Source: Terriglobales bacterium (GTDB lineage: Bacteria > Acidobacteriota > Terriglobia > Terriglobales > Acidobacteriaceae). Taken from it: a stretch of 40,888 nt of DNA. A program made the translations under genes and the position numbers. How positions within the stretch are numbered: position 1 is the first letter of the stretch; each line of letters starts with the position of its first letter. The stretch is taken from the NCBI GenBank assembly GCA_015655195.1, contig JAATFM010000276.1, positions 1-40,888 on the forward strand. The letters run 5' to 3'. Of this stretch, positions 15,260 to 23,865 are shown in pieces. The notes beneath the pieces are model-generated. The model was not told the origin of the DNA. It ran no database searches and saw only the letters and a program-made list of their open reading frames with translations.

Positions 15260-15655
15260 CTAGCCCAGATACTGATCGTCGCTGACCTTTTCCAACCACT
15301 CGACGACGCTGCCATCGAGCTTTTCCTGGATGGCAATGTGCGTCATTGCCGTAGTGGGCGAGGCTCCGTGCCAGTGCTTTTCGCCGGGCGCGAACCAGAC
15401 CACATCGCCGGGCAGAATCTCCTCGATTGGACCGCCCCAGCGCTGCGCACGCCCTCGGCCGAAGGTAACAATCAGCGTCTGCCCCAGCGGATGCGTGTGC
15501 CATGCGGTGCGCGCGCCGGGCTCAAAGGTTACATGCGCGCCGGCCACCCGCGCCGGCTCCGGCGCGGCGAAGAGAGGATCGACGCGCACCGTGCCGGTGA
15601 AATACTCCTCCGGGCCTTTGCCGGAAGGTTTTGAGCCGCTGCGTTGGATTTCCAT
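15260..15655 (-). CDS. Cupin hydroxynitrile lyase-like protein
   Basis: A 131-aa single-domain cupin. Length and sequence match, as I recall them, the manganese-dependent (R)-hydroxynitrile lyases GtHNL and AcHNL of acidobacteria, which cleave or form cyanohydrins. Metal ligands fall at the same numbers: His53, His55, Gln59 and His94 (WHTHPLGQT and GEKHWHG). The pocket residues studied in GtHNL are Ala40, Val42 and Gln110 here too. The physiological substrate of this family is unknown. The ATG at 15655 has a strong GGAAGGAG site. It lies downstream of the alcohol dehydrogenase gene on the same strand, but a strong hairpin separates the two. Confidence 0.85.
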   Translation of the reverse strand: MEIQRSGSKPSGKGPEEYFTGTVRVDPLFAAPEPARVAGAHVTFEPGARTAWHTHPLGQTLIVTFGRGRAQRWGGPIEEILPGDVVWFAPGEKHWHGASPTTAMTHIAIQEKLDGSVVEWLEKVSDDQYLG

Positions 15656-15685
15656 GGAACTCCTTCCTGCTTTCCTGCTGAGCAC

Positions 15686-15722
15686 AAAGCCCGGCGACGA
15701 GTAGAACTCGACGCCGGGCTTT
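15686..15722 (-). terminator. Terminator between alcohol dehydrogenase and cupin genes
   Basis: Perfect 11-bp stem AAAGCCCGGCG / CGCCGGGCTTT, with a further inner CGAG/CTCG pairing. It lies 22 nt after the dehydrogenase stop and before the cupin start. It may fully or partly separate the two genes. Confidence 0.7.
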
Positions 15723-15744
15723 GCTTTGTGTGCTTGCGCGGTTC

Positions 15745-16803
15745 TTACTCCGATTTGAGCGAGGCCATGTCGATCGAGAAGCGGTACTTTACATCGGATT
15801 TGAGGAGCCGGTCGTAGGCTTCGTTGATCTTCTGGATGGGAATGACTTCGACGTCGGCGGTGATGTTGTGCTTGCCGCAAAAATCGAGCATCTCCTGCGT
15901 CTCCGGAATGCCGCCGATGGGCGAGCCGGAGAGGCTCTTGCGGCCGAAGAGCAGTCCGAAGGCCGCAACCTGCAGCGGCTTTTCCGGCGCGCCGACGAGC
16001 GTGATGTTGCCGTCACGGGCCAGCAGGCTGATATAGGCGTTGATGTCGTGGTCGGCGGAGATGGCATCGAGGATGAAGTCGAAGCTGCCGGCGTGCTTTG
16101 CCATTTCGTTCGCGTCGCGGGAGATGACAACCTCATCCGCGCCGAGGCGCAGCGCGTCTTCGACCTTGTTAGGCGAAGTGGTAAAGACGACCGTGTGCGC
16201 TCCGAGCGCGTGCGCGAACTTGACGCCCATGTGGCCCAGGCCGCCGATACCGGCCACGCCCACCTTCTTGCCCTTCGTCACGCCCCAGTGGCGCATCGGC
16301 GAGTAGGTCGTGATGCCCGCGCAGAGCAGCGGCGCAGCGCCTGCAGGGTTCAGGTTCTCCGGCACATGCAGCACAAAGCGCTCGTCCACGACTACGCTGT
16401 CGGAGTAGCCGCCATAAGTAACGCCGCCGAGATGCTTGTCGGGAAAGTTGTAAGTCAGCGTCACGTTGGGGCAGAACTGTTCGAGTCCTTCTTTGCACGC
16501 CGGACAGGTTCCGTCGGAATCGACCATGCAGCCCACGGCGGCCAGGTCGCCGGCCTTAAACTTCGTCACCGCCGAGCCAACGCTCGTGACGCGCCCGAGA
16601 ATCTCGTGGCCGGGAGTGCAGGGGTAAATCGTCGGCATCACGCCGCTCCACTCGTTGCGAACCTGATGCAGGTCGGAGTGGCAGACGCCGCAGAAGAGAA
16701 TCTCAATCTGCACGTCGCTCTCGGTGGGATTGCGGCGCACGATTGTGGCGGAAGAAAGCGGCGATGTTGCGCTGGTGGCAGCGTAGGCTTTTGCGTTGTA
16801 CAT
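15745..16803 (-). CDS. Zinc-dependent alcohol/aldehyde dehydrogenase (YahK-like)
   Basis: A 352-aa medium-chain dehydrogenase of the cinnamyl-alcohol/YahK branch, reducing aldehydes with NADPH in the cytoplasm. Catalytic zinc ligands: Cys41 (GVCHSD), His66/Glu67 (PGHE) and the Cys of [11 protein letters not shown]. The Rossmann motif is GIGGLGHMG. The structural zinc lobe is unusual: the usual four cysteines at x2, x2, x7 spacing are reduced to Cys100, Cys103 and Cys111, with Asp97 in place of the first ([13 protein letters not shown]). Asp may still bind zinc. The start at 16803 has GAGGTGAG just upstream. The 223 bp before it hold a TATACT element but no clear -35. Confidence 0.92.
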   Translation of the reverse strand: MYNAKAYAATSATSPLSSATIVRRNPTESDVQIEILFCGVCHSDLHQVRNEWSGVMPTIYPCTPGHEILGRVTSVGSAVTKFKAGDLAAVGCMVDSDGTCPACKEGLEQFCPNVTLTYNFPDKHLGGVTYGGYSDSVVVDERFVLHVPENLNPAGAAPLLCAGITTYSPMRHWGVTKGKKVGVAGIGGLGHMGVKFAHALGAHTVVFTTSPNKVEDALRLGADEVVISRDANEMAKHAGSFDFILDAISADHDINAYISLLARDGNITLVGAPEKPLQVAAFGLLFGRKSLSGSPIGGIPETQEMLDFCGKHNITADVEVIPIQKINEAYDRLLKSDVKYRFSIDMASLKSE

Positions 16804-17026
16804 GGTCTCACCTCAAGTGGAGTTCAGGATTGTTGGGAGGGTTCAGAACGACCGATCAGAATTTTGCGGAAGCCCCGCACGCAGTATAAGGACACGCTGT
16901 AAAGATGGCTTGAATCGCTGCGCGGATTCAGAATTGCCTTCACAATTCGCTGTCAGAATTCTTCGAGCGCGCTCGCTTCACTGAACTCAAACCCGTTTCC
17001 AGCACTGTGTCCGTCACGGCACGATT

Positions 17027-18523
17027 CTACGCTCCTGCAATTGGCATCCCATTTTCTAAAAACTTCGGCACGGTGTGGAATGCGATGCGCGTGGGCGCGG
17101 CCTTGAAGGCTGTCAGCATTGCCGCGGGAGCCAAAGTGCTCATGCCGTATTTGTGGTTGAGAGCGTCCATGGCGGCGAGCAGCTTGGTGCGGGCCGCCGC
17201 GCCGTCGGTCGCGTCAAAGAGGCTCAGCGAGTGCAGCCGGTCGGGAACGAGGCCGCCGAGGCTTACGCCGACGAAATACGGATGCGCGTACCGGTCGCCG
17301 CCGGGCTTCTGCTGCCAGAGCCGCCGCAGCGCGCCGATCAGCGTCTGGTTGTCCTGGCATTCGGTGAGGCGGATTTCGCCATGCCAGCCGCGCCGCGGCA
17401 TACCGTAGCGGCTCACGGAGTTGGGAATCTCCTGCTGCTCGCGCGGAACCGCGAAGCCCACCGCGAGGCCGATGCTTGCAGCCCACAAATGCCCGTCGCG
17501 CAGCCGCAGAGCCGCCTTGTGCAGCAGTTTGAGCGCTACGGCCCAGGCCTTCTCCGGCGTTCGCATTTCGGGGGCCAGCACGTGCTGGTGGCTGATGGAC
17601 TTGGGGTCTTCTGGACCGTCCATATCGAAATCCTGGCCGCGCAGCCAGTGCCAGAGCCGCTCGCCCCATACCGATTCCCACAGCTCTCCCATCTGCGCGC
17701 AGTCGAGCGCCAGCAGCTCCGGCATGGTGCGGATTCCCTTGGCGTTGAGCCGCTTTTCCGTTCGCGCGCCGATGCCGGGCAGGTCGCGCAGGTCGAGCGT
17801 GGGCAGCGCCGCGGGCAGCACGTCCGTGGGCAGCGCCACGAGGCCGTCGGGCTTTTCCATGTCGCTGGCAATCTTGGCCAGAAAGCGATTCGGCGCGAGG
17901 CCCACCGAGCTACGCATCCACTCGCCGGCCTGCTCGCGGATCGTGCGCTTGACCTTGCGGCCCAGTTCCAGCGCCGAGAGCAGCGGACGCTCCCGGCCCA
18001 TCAGCCGGCAAGCCATCTCGTCAATCGAGCAGACCGCCGTGACCGGTATGCAGCTCTCCACCGCTTCCACGATTTTGTGATGGATTTTTACGTACAGCTC
18101 GTGGCGCGCTTCCACGAGGATCAGGTCGGGGCACAGCCTCTTCGCATCGGCGACGATGGTGCCGGTCTTTACGCCGACGGCCTTGGCCTCGTAGCTGGCG
18201 GCGATGCAGCAGGTGGTGTCGGCCATCATCGGCACGACGGCAACGGGGCGGCCGCGCAGTTCCTTGCGCTCCTGCTGCTCGCAGGAGGCAAAGTAGGAGT
18301 TGAGATCGACAAAGAGCCAGTTCAGGCTCGGGGTTGGGACAGAACTCGAACCGGCGCGGCTTCGCGGAAATCCGGAAGCGGCTTCGGCCACAGCTTCACC
18401 AACCTCCGAGGTCTGCGTTTCGTGCCCATTCGCAGGCCTAGGCTCGGAGCGCCACTCCTCGACCAATTCCCCGGAAAGTGGCTCCGAGGAGAGTTCATCG
18501 GCCGGAATCGTGATCTCGTCCAT
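17027..18523 (-). CDS. Y-family DNA polymerase
   Basis: A 498-aa translesion polymerase. After a 65-residue Glu/Ser-rich N-terminal extension the palm begins with LFVDLNSYFASCEQQ (catalytic Asp73; aromatic steric-gate residues 77-78), then YEAKAVGVKTG and CSIDEM (Asp168/Glu169). The little-finger side has SSVGLAPNRFLAKIASDMEKPDGLV, followed by the helix-hairpin-helix LRDLPGIGARTEKRL. The LNSYFAS form places it in a clade apart from E. coli DinB. Initial bases before the ATG at 18523 are in frame for 339 nt more but carry no family sequence. I saw no LexA-type box upstream. It is divergent from a small Cys-rich gene. Confidence 0.88.
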   Translation of the reverse strand: MDEITIPADELSSEPLSGELVEEWRSEPRPANGHETQTSEVGEAVAEAASGFPRSRAGSSSVPTPSLNWLFVDLNSYFASCEQQERKELRGRPVAVVPMMADTTCCIAASYEAKAVGVKTGTIVADAKRLCPDLILVEARHELYVKIHHKIVEAVESCIPVTAVCSIDEMACRLMGRERPLLSALELGRKVKRTIREQAGEWMRSSVGLAPNRFLAKIASDMEKPDGLVALPTDVLPAALPTLDLRDLPGIGARTEKRLNAKGIRTMPELLALDCAQMGELWESVWGERLWHWLRGQDFDMDGPEDPKSISHQHVLAPEMRTPEKAWAVALKLLHKAALRLRDGHLWAASIGLAVGFAVPREQQEIPNSVSRYGMPRRGWHGEIRLTECQDNQTLIGALRRLWQQKPGGDRYAHPYFVGVSLGGLVPDRLHSLSLFDATDGAAARTKLLAAMDALNHKYGMSTLAPAAMLTAFKAAPTRIAFHTVPKFLENGMPIAGA

Positions 18524-18660
18524 ATCAGTGCCTGAGCGCAGAAAACCTCTTCCCGAAATGATTTTCGCTTTTTGTTTGCTTTCCTGCAAGATAAATTTTC
18601 CATCGGGTAGCAACCTATTTTGCGCTAGCACGTTTAATTTTTTAGATGGTAGACTTGGGT

Positions 18661-18737
18661 CACTCCGGCAGTTCTTCCGGGGTGTAAGCCCGATTCCATA
18701 CCAAATGGGGGATGCAGGCGGTGCAAGGCCAGCCTGC
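18661..18737 (+). promoter_or_regulatory. Structured leader of the small Cys-rich gene
   Basis: Two stem-loops: CACTCCGG/CCGGGGTG (18661-18684, one G-U) and GCAGGC/GCCTGC (18714-18737), joined by a C/A-rich linker with a GGGGG run. The second ends 12 nt before the ATG, next to the ribosome site GAAGG. It could be a cis-acting RNA. It matches no riboswitch I know. Confidence 0.35.
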
Positions 18738-18749
18738 TGAAGGCTAAGT

Positions 18750-18893
18750 ATGTGGCATTGGATCGTGACAAGCGGTAGTCTCGTGGCGTTGGTGGTAACG
18801 GTCGGCGTGGCAGTTCTTGTGGCCTGCTGCCTGAGTTGTGCCAAGTGCCCGTGCAAGGACAAGGACGAGCTTTTCCGTCGCCGCCATGTTTAG
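18750..18893 (+). CDS. 47-aa Cys-rich single-pass membrane peptide
   Basis: A short open frame from ATG 18750 to TAG 18893. Reading: a short N-part MWHWIVTSGS, a hydrophobic helix (about 11-29, LVALVVTVGVAVLVACC), then a Cys cluster with spacing C-C-x2-C-x2-C-x-C (residues 26-35) and a charged tail ending RRRHV. The clean topology and the GAAGG at 18739-18743 argue that it is real; length is the main doubt. Five cysteines at the membrane edge could bind metal or a cluster. It is divergent from the polymerase gene and converges on the S9 peptidase gene. No family recognised. Confidence 0.45.
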   Translation: MWHWIVTSGSLVALVVTVGVAVLVACCLSCAKCPCKDKDELFRRRHV

Positions 18894-18971
18894 CGGGCGT
18901 CTGCTCTGACGGGCCGCGAAATCCAGCGGACAGAACTCATTCCACACATTCCCCCGCTCTTTTTGTCACTT

Positions 18972-21251
18972 TTAGGGCTTTGCGTCCGGCTGTGTGTCTG
19001 ATTGCGCGTTGGGTTTCAGATACTGCTCGAAATGCGCCAGAAAGCGGTTGAATAGCTCTATCCGCGCCGCCGGGCCGGCAATGGCGTGTGTCTTGCGCGG
19101 AAAGATCTGAAAATCGTAGGGAATCCCGGCATCGACGAGCTTGTCCAGAAACTGCACTGAGTTTTCGATGTGCACATTGTCGTCGCCGGTACCGTGGATG
19201 AGCAGCAGGCGGCCCTTGAGATGCGGGGCGGATTCCACGACGGAAGCGGCCTTGTAAGCCTCGGCGGCCTCAGCCGGCAGCCCCATGTAGCGCTCCGTAT
19301 AAATCGAGTCGTAGTTGCGCCAGTCAGTCACGGGGGCCACGCTGACGCCGGCCGCAAAGCGGTCCGAGTGCGTCATGGCGTAGAGCGTGAAGCTGCCGCC
19401 CCAGCTCCAACCCCACCAGCCGAGCCGATGCGGGTCAAGCTGGGGGAATTTTTCGAGCGCCTCGTCGAGCGCCGCGAGCTGGTCTTCGAGCTGCACCTTG
19501 CCGAAGTCGCGGTAGGCGGCCTGCTCGAACTCCCGCCCGCGCCCCGCCATGCCGCGATTGTCCGCGTGCAGGACCGCGAAGCCGTGCTGGGCGAGCAGCG
19601 CGTCAACGAAAAGGAAGCCATCCCAGGTGTTTTGCACCGTCTGCGCCGACGGGCCGCCATAGGGGTTCACGATCAGCGGCACGCTCTTCATGCCGAGGCT
19701 GCCGTGCGGGAGCATCAGAGTGGCGTAGAGCGTGGTTCCGTCCTTGGCCTTTGCTTCCAGCTCGACCGGCTCGGGAATCCGGTAGCCGGCCACGGAATGC
19801 GAGGCCCAGAACTCATGGCACTCGCCGTCGATGCGGCAGACACTCGCGCGAGGAGGGTCCATGCGCGTGGAAAATGTATCGAGGAAGGCCCCGCCATCCG
19901 GAGAGATCATCCCGCTGTGCGTTCCCGCGGCGGTAGTGAGCGGCTTGCGCTCGCCGGAGAAGCTGACCTGCGCAATCTGGCGATCGTTCACCGCGCCTTC
20001 GTTCGAGGCATAAAAGACCGCTTTGGGCGCGGCATCGACGGCGAGGATGGAATCGACATCCCAGTTGCCGCTCGTGAGCTGCTTTGGCGCAGCAGCAGGC
20101 CCGCCGAGCGGATTCCCCGCGTCATACGTATAGAGATAGATGTGGTTGTGGCCGTCCTTCCAGTTGGTGAGCACAATCGCGCCGCCGCCTACCCATACGT
20201 CGAATTCGTCCTTAAGGAATTTGTCGTCCCTTTCATCGAGAATTCGCACCGCATCGCGGCTGCCGGAGATTTCGGCAAAATAGATGGCGCGCCGCTTCTG
20301 GTCGCGGCTCAGCGTCTCGATCCAGACTGTATGTTTGTCCACCCAGCCGAAGCGCGGGACGTATTCGTGGCCGCTGCCGTCGTCGGGCAGCCTGATCCAT
20401 GTTGTTCTGCCGCCGTGGGCGTTGATAACGCCGACGCGCACCTCTGGGTTCGGGTCGCCGGGCTGCGGATAGCGCTGCATCTCGTTCTTCGCATGCGTGG
20501 GAATCCAGTCCGTGAGCGGATACTCGGGAACGTGATCCTCGTTCATTTGCAAGTAGGCGATGCGGGTCGAATCCGGCGACCAGAAGAAGTTCTGCCGCAC
20601 GTCTAGCTCTTCGGAGTAAACCCAGTCCACCTCGCCGTTCATGGTGTTGGCATTCGGAGCGGGGGCAATGTTTGCGGGCGCAGTGTTTCCGCCGGAGTCG
20701 CTCGGATGCACCACTGTAAGGCCGTGGTCGCGCACATAGGCAACCGCGTTGCCATCGGGCGAAAAGGCCGGCGTGTCTCCGCTCTCCTCGCCGCTGAAGC
20801 CCGCTTCGATGCCGATTCCCGTCTTGAGATCGTAGAGCCAGATTCGCCCGTCGGCGTCAAAGAGCAGATGCCGCGAGTCCGGCGCCCACAGGTAACTCGC
20901 CATTTGGTAGCGCTCGCGGTGGTCGCGGTCCTGCTCCGAGCCGCCCGACGGTTTGAGCGCGGCCAGCCGGGACTGGCCTACCAGCACCTTGCGCTGGCCT
21001 GTGGCGGTTTCCACGCCGATCAGCTCGCCGTTTTCAATGTCGCTGAGCAGCTTGCTGTCCGGGGACCATGCGGTCCCGTCCGGTGGCGTGCCAGCGATCG
21101 GACCGTGGGCGAAGATTGCCTCCACGGTCAACGGGGTGGGCTGGCCTGCGGCCTGGCTCCCGGATTGAATTGTGGACTGGCAGACGGCAAGCGGCACGGC
21201 AACGAGCGAAGCAGAGAAAAGCGAAAGCGCAATGCGAAAGATGCGAGGCAC
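18972..21251 (-). CDS. S9 family dipeptidyl peptidase (DPP IV-like)
   Basis: A 759-aa exported serine peptidase, probably periplasmic, that removes N-terminal dipeptides. Signal peptide 1-24, an eight-blade-type beta-propeller (about 50-480, with FSPDGNAVAY, WSPDSTRIAY repeats), then the alpha/beta-hydrolase domain. Catalytic triad: Ser616 (GWSWGG), Asp690 (HGTGDDNVH), His722 (KTHAIAG). The double Glu that anchors the substrate N-terminus is present (Glu214/Glu215 in VYSEELDV). The start is GTG at 21251, fixed by GGAGG (21258-21262 on this strand) 6 nt upstream and by the signal peptide. It follows the GH28 gene by 47 nt, so the two may form an operon. Confidence 0.92.
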   Translation of the reverse strand: MPRIFRIALSLFSASLVAVPLAVCQSTIQSGSQAAGQPTPLTVEAIFAHGPIAGTPPDGTAWSPDSKLLSDIENGELIGVETATGQRKVLVGQSRLAALKPSGGSEQDRDHRERYQMASYLWAPDSRHLLFDADGRIWLYDLKTGIGIEAGFSGEESGDTPAFSPDGNAVAYVRDHGLTVVHPSDSGGNTAPANIAPAPNANTMNGEVDWVYSEELDVRQNFFWSPDSTRIAYLQMNEDHVPEYPLTDWIPTHAKNEMQRYPQPGDPNPEVRVGVINAHGGRTTWIRLPDDGSGHEYVPRFGWVDKHTVWIETLSRDQKRRAIYFAEISGSRDAVRILDERDDKFLKDEFDVWVGGGAIVLTNWKDGHNHIYLYTYDAGNPLGGPAAAPKQLTSGNWDVDSILAVDAAPKAVFYASNEGAVNDRQIAQVSFSGERKPLTTAAGTHSGMISPDGGAFLDTFSTRMDPPRASVCRIDGECHEFWASHSVAGYRIPEPVELEAKAKDGTTLYATLMLPHGSLGMKSVPLIVNPYGGPSAQTVQNTWDGFLFVDALLAQHGFAVLHADNRGMAGRGREFEQAAYRDFGKVQLEDQLAALDEALEKFPQLDPHRLGWWGWSWGGSFTLYAMTHSDRFAAGVSVAPVTDWRNYDSIYTERYMGLPAEAAEAYKAASVVESAPHLKGRLLLIHGTGDDNVHIENSVQFLDKLVDAGIPYDFQIFPRKTHAIAGPAARIELFNRFLAHFEQYLKPNAQSDTQPDAKP

Positions 21252-21298
21252 CCGATACCTCCGTAGAAGCTATCTCATCACAGAGCCCGCTAATCTTC

Positions 21299-22906
21299 TT
21301 AAATTACTTTATCCTCGAAGCGGCTGCCGGCGGTGTCGGCGTAGTGCTGGCAGCCAAAGAGCCGGAAATCCGAGACCGACCGGAGCCTTAGCTGCCCGCT
21401 ATCCTTTCGTTGCGGAAAACGCAGTCGGAAGAGGTCGGCGCCGTCTACGTCGTCGAGATACAGTGCTGCCCGCGCGTCCGCCGTTTCCGTGGCAATTTCT
21501 ACATTCGAAAGCTCGATATTCCGCACATGTCGCACAAAAAATCCATTCGCCGGCAGCGGTCCGAACATGCTTGCCTCGGGATAAGCCTTTTCGTTTTCGG
21601 GAGGGATGATTGCCGCCAGCGCCGCATCCTTTCCGCCGAGCTGATGCAGGAAAACGTCGCTGATCTTTATGTCTTCGATGGGGTGGCCGGGCAAGCCGGC
21701 AATGATCGAAGGATATTCCGCCACGGCGTTGTAGCTCGTGACATTCGAGATCAGCACGCGGCGAATGACGCCCGGCTCGATCCCCGCCGGGCCGCGCAGT
21801 CTCTCGCCCAGCCGGAGAAAAAACGGCGAGTGCACGACGCCGCGCATGGCAACGTTGGTAATAGCAATGTCCTCGATGTGCCCGCCGTCCACGGTTTCAA
21901 GCGCGAAGCCGCGGCAGCGGTCGAAGACGCAATTCGAGATGGTGATATTGATGAAGCCGCCGTTCGACTCCGTTCCGCACTTGATGCGCCCGACGGCTTT
22001 GCGCGTTTCGGAGTAGGTGCCGAGCTTCCACTTGCCCTCCAGAAGGCTCCCGTACTCGTATGCGCCGGTCACGTAGCAGTTCGTGATCGTTACATTCTCC
22101 GTGGGCCGTGCATAGCCCAGCGCGAAGGAGCTTTTGGGGCAGATGCCGTCGTCCCACGGCGAGTTCACGGCGCAGTTTGCCACGCGGACATTGCGGCAGC
22201 AATCGATGTCGATGCCGTCGCGGTTGGTGTCGATGGTGAGGCCGTCGATGACCGCGTTGTCCGTGCCGGTGAGCAGAATGGCGAAGTGCCCGCCCATCAG
22301 GATGCGGAAGCCGGACAGCGTCACGTTGCGGCAGTTCTTGAGCGCAATCGCCTTGTTTCCCACGCCGGGACTCTCGGCGCGCGGCTGCTCGTTGCCTTCG
22401 CCGCGGCTTAATCCTTTGCCGTAGATCAGCCCTTCGCCGACGATGGCAATGTTTTCGAGTCCGTCGCCCCAGATAAGCGAATTCGGCCAGTGATTGTGGC
22501 CGTAATCCTGGTATGCCTCCCACGGCTGCGGCGGGCCTGCGGGATCGTAGCCGCCGGTCGTCGTTCCCTCCGAAGGAACGGAGGCCGCGAGAATCGTTGC
22601 GCCGGCATCGAGACGCAGCGTCACATGGCTCTTGAGGCGGATCGTGTAGCAGGCGTAGGTTCCGGCGGGGAAGAAGACCGTCCCGCCGCCGGCATCGTAG
22701 GCGGCCTGGATGGCGCGGTTCACGGCGGGAGTGTCAATGGTCGATCCGTCGCCCACGGCTCCATAGGCACGCACATCGTGGAAGCCGGGCCAGTTTTCGT
22801 GCTTCTCGTGCTGCGCCTGTGCTGGCATGTTCGGCAGCAGCGCAGCAGCGCCACCAGCCACGGAAAGGCCCGCCATCCGTAAGAACTCCCTGCGGAACTC
22901 CTGCAT
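21299..22906 (-). CDS. Tat-exported GH28 family glycoside hydrolase
   Basis: A 535-aa polygalacturonase-like beta-helix enzyme. It has a twin-arginine signal (RREFLRMAGLSVAGGAAALLP), the N-terminal pectate-lyase-superfamily motif (DVRAYGAVGDGSTIDTPAVNRAI) and the GH28 acid residues in NRDGIDIDCC and DDGICPKSS, with RIKCGTESNGG as the RIK motif. Substrate is probably a pectic or rhamnogalacturonan-type polymer. Start choice: ATG at 22906 has GAAGGAG 7 nt before it, whereas ATG at 22924 has none and would place that site inside the gene. It is likely co-transcribed with the S9 peptidase downstream. Confidence 0.9.
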   Translation of the reverse strand: MQEFRREFLRMAGLSVAGGAAALLPNMPAQAQHEKHENWPGFHDVRAYGAVGDGSTIDTPAVNRAIQAAYDAGGGTVFFPAGTYACYTIRLKSHVTLRLDAGATILAASVPSEGTTTGGYDPAGPPQPWEAYQDYGHNHWPNSLIWGDGLENIAIVGEGLIYGKGLSRGEGNEQPRAESPGVGNKAIALKNCRNVTLSGFRILMGGHFAILLTGTDNAVIDGLTIDTNRDGIDIDCCRNVRVANCAVNSPWDDGICPKSSFALGYARPTENVTITNCYVTGAYEYGSLLEGKWKLGTYSETRKAVGRIKCGTESNGGFINITISNCVFDRCRGFALETVDGGHIEDIAITNVAMRGVVHSPFFLRLGERLRGPAGIEPGVIRRVLISNVTSYNAVAEYPSIIAGLPGHPIEDIKISDVFLHQLGGKDAALAAIIPPENEKAYPEASMFGPLPANGFFVRHVRNIELSNVEIATETADARAALYLDDVDGADLFRLRFPQRKDSGQLRLRSVSDFRLFGCQHYADTAGSRFEDKVI

Positions 22907-23011
22907 CTTTGACTCCTTCGCCATTGAAATTGTTTCTGCGCTAAATATGAGAGCAGGTCGGTGTGTGGCGATGCAAGCCGAAGCGTGCCAAGGGTGGGGG
23001 AAGGTTTGTGC

Positions 23012-23060
23012 TATCCCACCCTTGCGACAGAAAAAAGTCGCAAGGATGGGGCACGGGACA
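23012..23060 (+). repeat. Palindromic intergenic repeat, copy C
   Basis: Arms CCCACCCTTGCGAC (23015-23028) and GTCGCAAGGATGGG (23037-23050), loop AGAAAAAA, one mismatch, flanked by TAT and GCACGGGACA. It lies between the divergent GH28 and response-regulator genes. Short-loop subtype, like copy E. A partial arm (AAGGGTGGGG) is nearby at 22990. Confidence 0.85.
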
Positions 23061-23157
23061 GTTGTGCTGTTCCAAGCGGCGCGAGGTTGTGTGACTGTGC
23101 GAGACTTTCTTCTCAGGACTACATTCAATTCAGCGCCCGCGAGCAACCACGCAAGAT

Positions 23158-23859
23158 ATGGACCCGCAGGAAAAACAAATCGCACTCTCGCTTCTGCTCG
23201 TCGACGACGATCAGGAGCTTTGCGCCATGATGACCGAGTTCTTCGCGCAGGCTGGCCACCGGCTCGAATCCGTTACCAATGGCCGCGACGGCCTGACCGC
23301 CGCGCTCAACGGCGCACACGACCTTGTCATTCTCGACGTGATGCTGCCGGCGCTGAACGGCGTGGAAGTTCTCAAGCAGCTTCGCCGCCGCAGGACCGTT
23401 CCGGTCATCATGCTGACCGCGCGCGTGGAGCCGCAGGACCGCATCCTGGGCCTCGACACCGGCGCCGACGACTATCTGCCCAAGCCCTTCGATCCCGACG
23501 AGCTGCTGGCTCGCATCCGTGCCGTGCTGCGCCGCAACAAACTCGCGCCGCCGGAGCAGTTGCCCGATCTGGCCGCGGGCAGCATCCGGCTCAATTCCGC
23601 CACGCGCGAGGCGTGGAGCGCGGGCGAGCCGGTGCAACTCACCGGCATGGAGTTCGACCTGCTCGAAATGCTGGCCCGCTCGGCGGGGCGCGTTGTCTCG
23701 CGGGAAGAGATCACCGCCGCGCTCTTTGAGCGCGAAGCCACGCCCTACGACCGCTTCCTCGACGTTCACATCAGCCACCTGCGCAAAAAGCTGCACGATG
23801 GCCAGAAGCTCATCCGAACCGTGCGCGGCGTAGGCTATATGTTTACCGGAGCCGAGTAA
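23158..23859 (+). CDS. OmpR-family response regulator (CpxR-like)
   Basis: A 233-aa two-domain regulator. Receiver domain (about 10-125): acidic pocket VDDDQE, phospho-acceptor Asp60 (LVILDVMLP), conserved Thr (MLTAR) and Lys (PKPFDPDEL). C-terminal winged helix (about 138-232): QLTGMEFDLLEMLARSAGRVVSREEI...RFLDVHISHLRKKL, GVGYMF. The closest pattern is CpxR. It is followed after 6 nt by the sensor kinase gene. Confidence 0.93.
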   Translation: MDPQEKQIALSLLLVDDDQELCAMMTEFFAQAGHRLESVTNGRDGLTAALNGAHDLVILDVMLPALNGVEVLKQLRRRRTVPVIMLTARVEPQDRILGLDTGADDYLPKPFDPDELLARIRAVLRRNKLAPPEQLPDLAAGSIRLNSATREAWSAGEPVQLTGMEFDLLEMLARSAGRVVSREEITAALFEREATPYDRFLDVHISHLRKKLHDGQKLIRTVRGVGYMFTGAE

Positions 23860-23865
23860 AAAGAC

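Noticed and set aside
19170..20606. 478-aa frame opposite the S9 peptidase
   Set aside because: Antisense to the propeller-coding region, Arg/Val/Ala-rich, no motif.
22907..22924. Alternative GH28 start MAKESK at 22924
   Set aside because: It has no ribosome site, whereas the GAAGGAG within this stretch is ideally placed for the ATG at 22906.
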